Made by a program: the position numbers and the translations under genes
Part shown: positions 59,301 through 64,000 of the stretch, piece by piece
Layout of the letters: each line of letters begins with the position of its first letter
Position numbering within the stretch: the first letter of the stretch is position 1
Notes under the pieces: generated by a model
What the model was told of the DNA's origin: nothing
Seen by the model: only the letters and a program-made list of their open reading frames with translations
Databases searched by the model: none
Source: Nitrospirota bacterium
Lineage (GTDB): Bacteria; Nitrospirota; UBA9217
Direction of reading: 5' to 3'
DNA: 64,000 nt
NCBI GenBank assembly: GCA_020052615.1
Contig: JAGVOT010000100.1
Location: 1-64,000 of the forward strand

Positions 59301-62300
59301 GTGAGCAATGACAATGAAATAGCGTTCGATCCCGCCCTTTTTGCCGCCTCGGGCATCCAGGATATGAACCAGGCGATCAAGAACCTTGAGCTCATCAGAG
59401 GCCGGGTCGGCTCCGGCGGCTTCTTCAACCTTCTTCCGAACCTCATCGCAGCGCTCAAACGCACCGGCGATCCCGACATGGCGCTGAACAGCCTGGAGCG
59501 CTTTCTCGTCGAGCTGGATCCCGTATCGCAATTCATCACGGAAACACGCAGCCAGCCTGCTGTCCTGACTTCCCTCATCGTTCTTTTCGGTGCGAGCCGG
59601 TTCCTCGCGGTATATAGCGCGTCAACGGCCGCGGAGACCTTCGAACTCCTTTGTCATCCTGCCTATCTTGCCAATCCCGCCCACAAGGAACTGCTCGATG
59701 ACCGCCTCGCTGCTCTTATCAAGGGAACGATGGCTGATGAGGACCTCTTCCGGGCCCTGCGGCGGTTCCGGAAGCAGGAGATGCTCCGGATCGGGCTCCG
59801 GGACCTGCTGGGAAAGGCTGATCTGACGGAGACCGTGGTTGAGCTGTCGAACCTGGCCGAAGTCTGTCTTCAGGCGGCCTATGAGCGGATCGACACCGAG
59901 CTTCGCGGCAGGTTCGGAAGGCCCATTGTCCAGAAACCCGACGGCGCCCCCCTTCCCGCGGGTTTCGCGGTCATCGGCATGGGCAAACTTGGCGGCCAGG
60001 AGCTCAATTTCAGCTCAGACATCGACCTCATGTACGTCTATACCGCCGATGGAGAGACCGAAGGCGTACCCGGTCCGGACGGGAACCTGGCGAACCGCAT
60101 ATCGAACCATCAGTACTTCATAAAGCTTGCCGAGAAGCTGAGCGCCGCCATCGGTCAGAATACCGACGACGGCTTCGTATTCCGCGTTGATCTGCGCCTC
60201 CGGCCGGAAGGCCAGCGCGGTCCCCTGGTGCAAAGCCTGGGGGGATACGAGATCTATTATGAGTCCTGGGGCCAGACCTGGGAGCGTTCCGCGCTCATTA
60301 AGGCCCGTTTTGTAGCAGGGGACGAAGCGGTCGGCAGGGAGTTCCTGACGCGCATCACCCCGTTCGTGTACCGGAAGTACATCGATTTCGGCGCCATCGT
60401 AGAGATCCGCGAGATGAAGCAGAAGATCAACCGGGACGTCGAGCTGAAGGGTAAGACCCATCGTGATGTGAAATTGGGGTACGGAGGGATCAGGGAGATC
60501 GAGTTCCTGATCCAGTCGCTCCAGCTCATCTACGGGGGCCGCGACCGGGGGCTCCGCGAGAAGAACTCCCTCAAGGCCCTGCATACCCTTGCCCAGAAGG
60601 GGCTGCTCACCTACCAGGAGGTCGCTGACCTCTCGAAGGCCTATACGTTCCTGCGCACCGTGGAGCACCGCCTCCAGATATTGAACGACCTCCAGACCCA
60701 GACCCTTCCCGCGGGAGAGGCCGAACTGCGCGCCCTGGCGCGGCGCACGGGATACCTCGAGCCGGGGCAGGAAACGGAGATGCTGCTGCGTGATTATGCG
60801 TCCCATACCCTCAAGGTGCGGGGCCTCTATGACAATTTATTGAGCCAATCCTCGGAATCCAGCGAAGAAGAACCGGCCCAGCCTGATTTCGCCGTGCTCC
60901 TCGGCCCGGAACTGGGCGAACAGGAGGCCGTGTCCGTCCTTTTGCGGTACGGTTTCCGGGACCCTTCCAAGGCCTATCGGAACATCGTCCTGCTCCGGGA
61001 AGGCCAGGCCTTCGTCCACCAGACGCCGAGGAGCCGACGCCTGTTCAACGAGATGTTCCCGCTCCTCTTCGAGGAGATCGCGGGTGCTCCCGATCCCGAC
61101 ATGGCGCTGAACTACCTGGAATCCTATATCGCGTCGCGGGGCTCGTGGGACGCCTTTCACGCGTTCATGCGGCAGGACGTGCGGGCGCTGAAGGTCCTGG
61201 TCTCCATTTTCGGGAACAGTGAATATTTTTCCCGCATGCTGGTCAGGAGTCCCGGCCTCATCGAAGACCTCATGGACGCGAGCCGGGAGATCGGTCTGGG
61301 TTCCGGCGCGTTCCTGGAACAGGGACTCACTTCAGCGCTCGATAAGGCATCGACGATAACCGACAAGCTCGACGCCCTTCGCCGGTTCAAACACCGCGAG
61401 GAACTGCGCATCGGCATGGCGGACCTCATGGGCAGCATTCCGCTGCCGGCGATCTGCCGCGGACTTTCCCGGCTTGCCGATGCCTGTTTAAGCGCTAGCC
61501 TCGCTCTTGCAGCGACAGAGACCGGGAAACGCTGCGGCGCAGGAGGGGGATGCGGCGGTCTTGCCGTCATCGGCGCAGGCAAGCTGGGCGGCAGGGAACT
61601 CATCTACGGTTCAGACCTCGACATCCTGTTCGTGTACGACGAAGCGGGTGCGGAGACGCCGCCGCCCGGGCTCAGCGTGTTCGAATATTTCAGCAAGATC
61701 GCCGAGAAGACCATCTCCTATCTCACCACCATGACGCGAGAGGGTTTCGCCTACCGCGTTGACACCCGGCTCAGGCCGACGGGAGCAAAAGGCCCGCTGG
61801 TCCAGAGCATCGATGCCTTCAGGAATTATTATTCCTCCGGCGCTGACACCTGGGAGAGACAGTCTCTGGTGAATTCCCGGTTTGTCGCGGGGGACCGGCA
61901 CGTTGGACGGGCATTCTCGGAAACGCTGCAGGGACTGATCTACCGTGATTATGATCCCGTTGCGCTTGCCGCGGACATCCGGTCCATGCGGAAGCGGATG
62001 CAGGAAGAGCGCGGCAAGGAGGATGCATCGCAGTACAATATCAAGCAGGGGAAGGGCGGGCTGGTTGACATCGAGTTCCTGGCCCAGTATCTCCAACTCA
62101 GACATGGAAACAAGCATCTCCGTACACGGGTGCCCGGAACGGTCAACGCGTTGCGGGCCTTGCGGCGGGAACGCCTTCTCTCTCCCAATGATCATCGTAT
62201 GCTCCTTGACGCTTATCTCTTTCTCCGTCGCCTCGAAAGCAGGCTCCGGATCGTCGCGAACCAGTCAACGAGCTTTCTGTCCCGCGATGCGGGCAAACTT

Positions 62301-62423
62301 CGGACCTTGGCGAAACGCATGGGGTATGCCGATGATGACGGCTCGGCGGGGAAGAACCTTCTTGAAGAGTATGAACGGACGAGCAGGGAAGTGCGGGAGA
62401 CGTTCGAACGTGTCCTGGCATGA
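59301..62423 (+). CDS. glnE: Glutamine synthetase adenylyltransferase/deadenylase GlnE
   Basis: 1040 residues, with duplicated nucleotidyltransferase domains. The first (deadenylylation) has GMGKLGGQELNFSSDIDLMYVY at about 225 and a PII/GlnB-type central region; the second (adenylylation) has GAGKLGGRELIYGSDLDILFVY at about 757. Both Asp-x-Asp motifs are intact. It normally tunes glutamine synthetase under control of PII. The start GTG at 59301 lies 7 nt after TATAAT and fits a leaderless mRNA; the ORF upstream of it is not GlnE-like. Confidence 0.93.
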   Translation: MSNDNEIAFDPALFAASGIQDMNQAIKNLELIRGRVGSGGFFNLLPNLIAALKRTGDPDMALNSLERFLVELDPVSQFITETRSQPAVLTSLIVLFGASRFLAVYSASTAAETFELLCHPAYLANPAHKELLDDRLAALIKGTMADEDLFRALRRFRKQEMLRIGLRDLLGKADLTETVVELSNLAEVCLQAAYERIDTELRGRFGRPIVQKPDGAPLPAGFAVIGMGKLGGQELNFSSDIDLMYVYTADGETEGVPGPDGNLANRISNHQYFIKLAEKLSAAIGQNTDDGFVFRVDLRLRPEGQRGPLVQSLGGYEIYYESWGQTWERSALIKARFVAGDEAVGREFLTRITPFVYRKYIDFGAIVEIREMKQKINRDVELKGKTHRDVKLGYGGIREIEFLIQSLQLIYGGRDRGLREKNSLKALHTLAQKGLLTYQEVADLSKAYTFLRTVEHRLQILNDLQTQTLPAGEAELRALARRTGYLEPGQETEMLLRDYASHTLKVRGLYDNLLSQSSESSEEEPAQPDFAVLLGPELGEQEAVSVLLRYGFRDPSKAYRNIVLLREGQAFVHQTPRSRRLFNEMFPLLFEEIAGAPDPDMALNYLESYIASRGSWDAFHAFMRQDVRALKVLVSIFGNSEYFSRMLVRSPGLIEDLMDASREIGLGSGAFLEQGLTSALDKASTITDKLDALRRFKHREELRIGMADLMGSIPLPAICRGLSRLADACLSASLALAATETGKRCGAGGGCGGLAVIGAGKLGGRELIYGSDLDILFVYDEAGAETPPPGLSVFEYFSKIAEKTISYLTTMTREGFAYRVDTRLRPTGAKGPLVQSIDAFRNYYSSGADTWERQSLVNSRFVAGDRHVGRAFSETLQGLIYRDYDPVALAADIRSMRKRMQEERGKEDASQYNIKQGKGGLVDIEFLAQYLQLRHGNKHLRTRVPGTVNALRALRRERLLSPNDHRMLLDAYLFLRRLESRLRIVANQSTSFLSRDAGKLRTLAKRMGYADDDGSAGKNLLEEYERTSREVRETFERVLA

Positions 62424-62441
62424 CTTGCTTCAACTTGCCGC

Positions 62442-62470
62442 TTGACCGGACCTCGATTTCGCGTTAGACT
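62442..62470 (+). promoter_or_regulatory. Sigma-70 promoter of the acyltransferase gene
   Basis: TTGACC (62442-62447), 17-bp spacer, TAGACT (62465-62470), about 15 bp before the ATG at 62486. It predicts a leader of under 10 nt without a Shine-Dalgarno site. Confidence 0.7.
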
Positions 62471-62485
62471 CTGCACCTTAATTCT

Positions 62486-63394
62486 ATGGGACTCCAGGAC
62501 CTTCCACTTTATCATCCCGCATACTGGCCGACCTGGGTTGGGCTCGCTTTTATGCGTCTGCTCTCCTTCCTGCCTTTACCGGTGCTCTGGGCGCTGGGCA
62601 CCGTGTTCGGCGCTCTTTTCCACCTGTTCCCGTCGAAGATCAAGAAGACCGCACTGATCAATGCCGGCCTCTGTTTCCCGGAACTCGGGAAGGACGGGCA
62701 GGCTAGTCTCGTGCGGCGGCACTTCCATTCTCTCGGTGTATCGATCCTCTGCTACGGGCTGGGCTGGTGGTCGTCCCCGGCCCGTCTTCATCGGCTCATC
62801 AAGTTCCGCGACAGACGATATTATGACGATGCGATCGCCGCAGGGAAGAGCATCATCGTTTTCGCTCCCCATTTTCTCGCGCTGGACATCACCGGCATCA
62901 CGCTCAGCAGTGAACGGCTGTATATAAGCATGTACCGCGCTTCGCGAAACAGGCTTATCGACAGGATGCTCAAGAGACGTGCCCAGTATGGGGCTGTCCT
63001 GTTCGAACGGAAATCGAACCTCAAGGCGCTCATCCGCCATCTGCGCGAGGGCAGGCCCTTCTACTATCTGCCCGACCAGGACCCGGGCGGCGCGGAATCG
63101 GTCTTTGTTCCGTTCTTCGGCGTGCCCGCGGCAACAGTAACGGCACTAAGCCGCATTGCGAAGATGACGAACGCTGCTGTCATTCCCTGCTACAACCGTA
63201 TTTTGCCCTGGGGAAGGGGATTCGAGGTCCGATTCGAGGAACCGCTCAAGGATTTTCCTTCGGGCGACCTGGAGAAGGACGCCCGCCGCATGAACGGGGA
63301 GATAGAGCAGGCCATCCGCCAGAATCCCGAACAGTATCTCTGGGGATACCGCCGGTTCAAGACCCGACCCGCAGGAAGCCCGCAAGTGTACTGA
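62486..63394 (+). CDS. LpxL/HtrB-type lipid A acyltransferase
   Basis: 302 residues. It has an N-terminal membrane segment and the HxxxxD active site in FAPHFLALDITG, with the following RASRNRLIDRMLKRR, YYLPDQDPGGAESVFVPFFG (a typical LpxL motif) and NAAVIPCYNRILPWGRGFEVRF. It transfers a secondary acyl chain to lipid A at the inner membrane. The start ATG at 62486 is only about 9 nt past the predicted transcription start. It is independent of glnE, with its own promoter. Confidence 0.9.
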   Translation: MGLQDLPLYHPAYWPTWVGLAFMRLLSFLPLPVLWALGTVFGALFHLFPSKIKKTALINAGLCFPELGKDGQASLVRRHFHSLGVSILCYGLGWWSSPARLHRLIKFRDRRYYDDAIAAGKSIIVFAPHFLALDITGITLSSERLYISMYRASRNRLIDRMLKRRAQYGAVLFERKSNLKALIRHLREGRPFYYLPDQDPGGAESVFVPFFGVPAATVTALSRIAKMTNAAVIPCYNRILPWGRGFEVRFEEPLKDFPSGDLEKDARRMNGEIEQAIRQNPEQYLWGYRRFKTRPAGSPQVY

Positions 63395-63820
63395 ATTCAA
63401 CACTAAGTCTCGCGGCTATTAACCCACCCTATCCTATCCTATCCCCCCGATCAATAATAGTAACCCCTGCTTTGTCCTCCCCTTAATTTAGGAGGAGGGG
63501 CGGGGAGGAACTGGCCCTCGGAAGGAAAAAGGAGGGAGCACTGATCACTCCATACGATGATACGTTTTACGGTACGACGACTGGATCCCCGATAAGAGCG
63601 TTCGGGGATGACGGTTAGTTGTAACCGGCCTTTCCCATAAGCGTTTTTTATACCTCCAAATAATCATTTTATGGAAATTGTTGCATATTTTCTTGATTTA
63701 TCCCCATCATTATAATAACATCACGAATTGTTGCGTTATGCAACTGGAAAGAACATCTGCCGATCTCATACCATAGCATAAAAGCTCTTGTATCTTGTAT
63801 AAGGAGGATAAGCACCGGAA
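63395..63820. other. 426-bp non-coding stretch with small repeats
   Basis: It holds a tandem of cctat units (63428-63445), a weak hairpin CCTCCCC / GGGGAGG (63476-63482 / 63502-63508), and a hairpin ATCCCCGA (63585-63592) / TCGGGGAT (63602-63609) that belongs to the family with 6339-6358. An AT-rich zone with TATAAT (63711-63716) lacks a good -35. AAGGAGG lies at 63801-63807. No gene. Confidence 0.55.
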
Positions 63821-64000
63821 ATGACTCAACGTTACACGCTCTTATTGATCATAACGCTCGCGATAGCCGTGCTCATGACCGGGGGGATGGTATACGCATC
63901 TTCGGCGCCTGTTGCGCCTGCTGCTCAGGGCCAGGCTGACCCTCATGCAACTGCCCCTGTGGTGACCGAGGATCCCCGGTCAACGGCACCGTGGTGGGTC
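63821..64000 (+). CDS. Exported protein of unknown function (cut by window end)
   Basis: The first 60 codons are visible. A hydrophobic N-terminal segment (LLLIITLAIAVLMTGGMVYA) looks like a signal peptide or first helix, followed by an Ala/Pro/Gln-rich stretch (SSAPVAPAAQGQADPHATAP) and DPRSTAPWWV. AAGGAGG lies 13 bp before the ATG. No family can be named from so little. Confidence 0.5.
   Translation, partial: MTQRYTLLLIITLAIAVLMTGGMVYASSAPVAPAAQGQADPHATAPVVTEDPRSTAPWWV

Noticed and set aside
63711-63716. TATAAT as promoter of the last, truncated gene
   Set aside because: No acceptable -35 at 16-18 bp; TTGATT is only 12 bp away. It is left as a weak hint only.

Overview
This window is chromosomal DNA from a Gram-negative bacterium. 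The outer-membrane genes (a TonB-dependent receptor, an LpxL-type acyltransferase and several lipoproteins) show this. Base composition is GC-rich. Several features together suggest an environmental anaerobe or microaerophile of the Nitrospirota or Desulfobacterota kind: a split archaeal-type glutamate synthase, a bacterial NrpR, a B12-dependent ribonucleotide reductase, selA/selB and a complete 14-subunit complex I. The taxonomic placement is an inference. No tRNA, rRNA, CRISPR array, insertion sequence or prophage was found.

Layout. Positions 1-7.9 kb hold nitrogen sensing and uptake: an Amt transporter (cut by the window edge) with its PII protein, a second Amt behind a textbook sigma-54 promoter, a DMT exporter and an NtrB/NtrC pair. 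Positions 8.1-9.5 kb hold a type IV pilin and a methyltransferase. Positions 9.7-24.9 kb hold the full nuoABCDEFGHIJKLMN operon, with a stand-alone cyclic-nucleotide-binding-domain protein between nuoD and nuoE. Positions 25-30 kb hold an outer-membrane protein, a YwiC-like membrane protein, class II ribonucleotide reductase, and a Crp/Fnr regulator beside a DUF2892 protein with a matching operator. Positions 30.1-41.7 kb hold a glutamate synthase island. It contains a KaiC-like/XRE/cupin regulator, two tandem orphan FMN glutamate-synthase-like proteins, NrpR, and the split enzyme itself (amidotransferase, ferredoxin-FMN subunit, and a GXGXG-GltD-ferredoxin fusion). Positions 42-49.6 kb look like a signalling cluster: a DUF4382 lipoprotein, a TonB receptor, YfiR, a CHASE8 histidine kinase and a degenerate GGDEF protein. 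Positions 49.6-64 kb hold a lipoprotein, an MFS exporter, selA-selB with a small zinc protein, a Tat-exported phosphoesterase, RNase R, a hotdog thioesterase, GlnE, a lipid A-type acyltransferase and a cut-off exported protein.

How the genes fit together. Amt, PII, NtrBC, GlnE, NrpR and glutamate synthase cover ammonium import, sensing, transcriptional control, control of glutamine synthetase, and the GOGAT step. The window is therefore largely a nitrogen-assimilation region wrapped around the respiratory complex I operon. Both a sigma-54/NtrC system and an archaeal-style NrpR repressor are present.

Two genome-wide habits stand out. First, at least six genes (ntrB, the YwiC-like gene, the MFS gene, selA, rnr, glnE) have a -10 hexamer 6-7 nt before the start codon and no Shine-Dalgarno site, which predicts leaderless mRNAs. 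Second, many intergenic gaps, including gaps inside operons, hold long imperfect hairpins. Their arms are made of short-period quasi-repeats whose sequence differs from site to site while the architecture stays the same.
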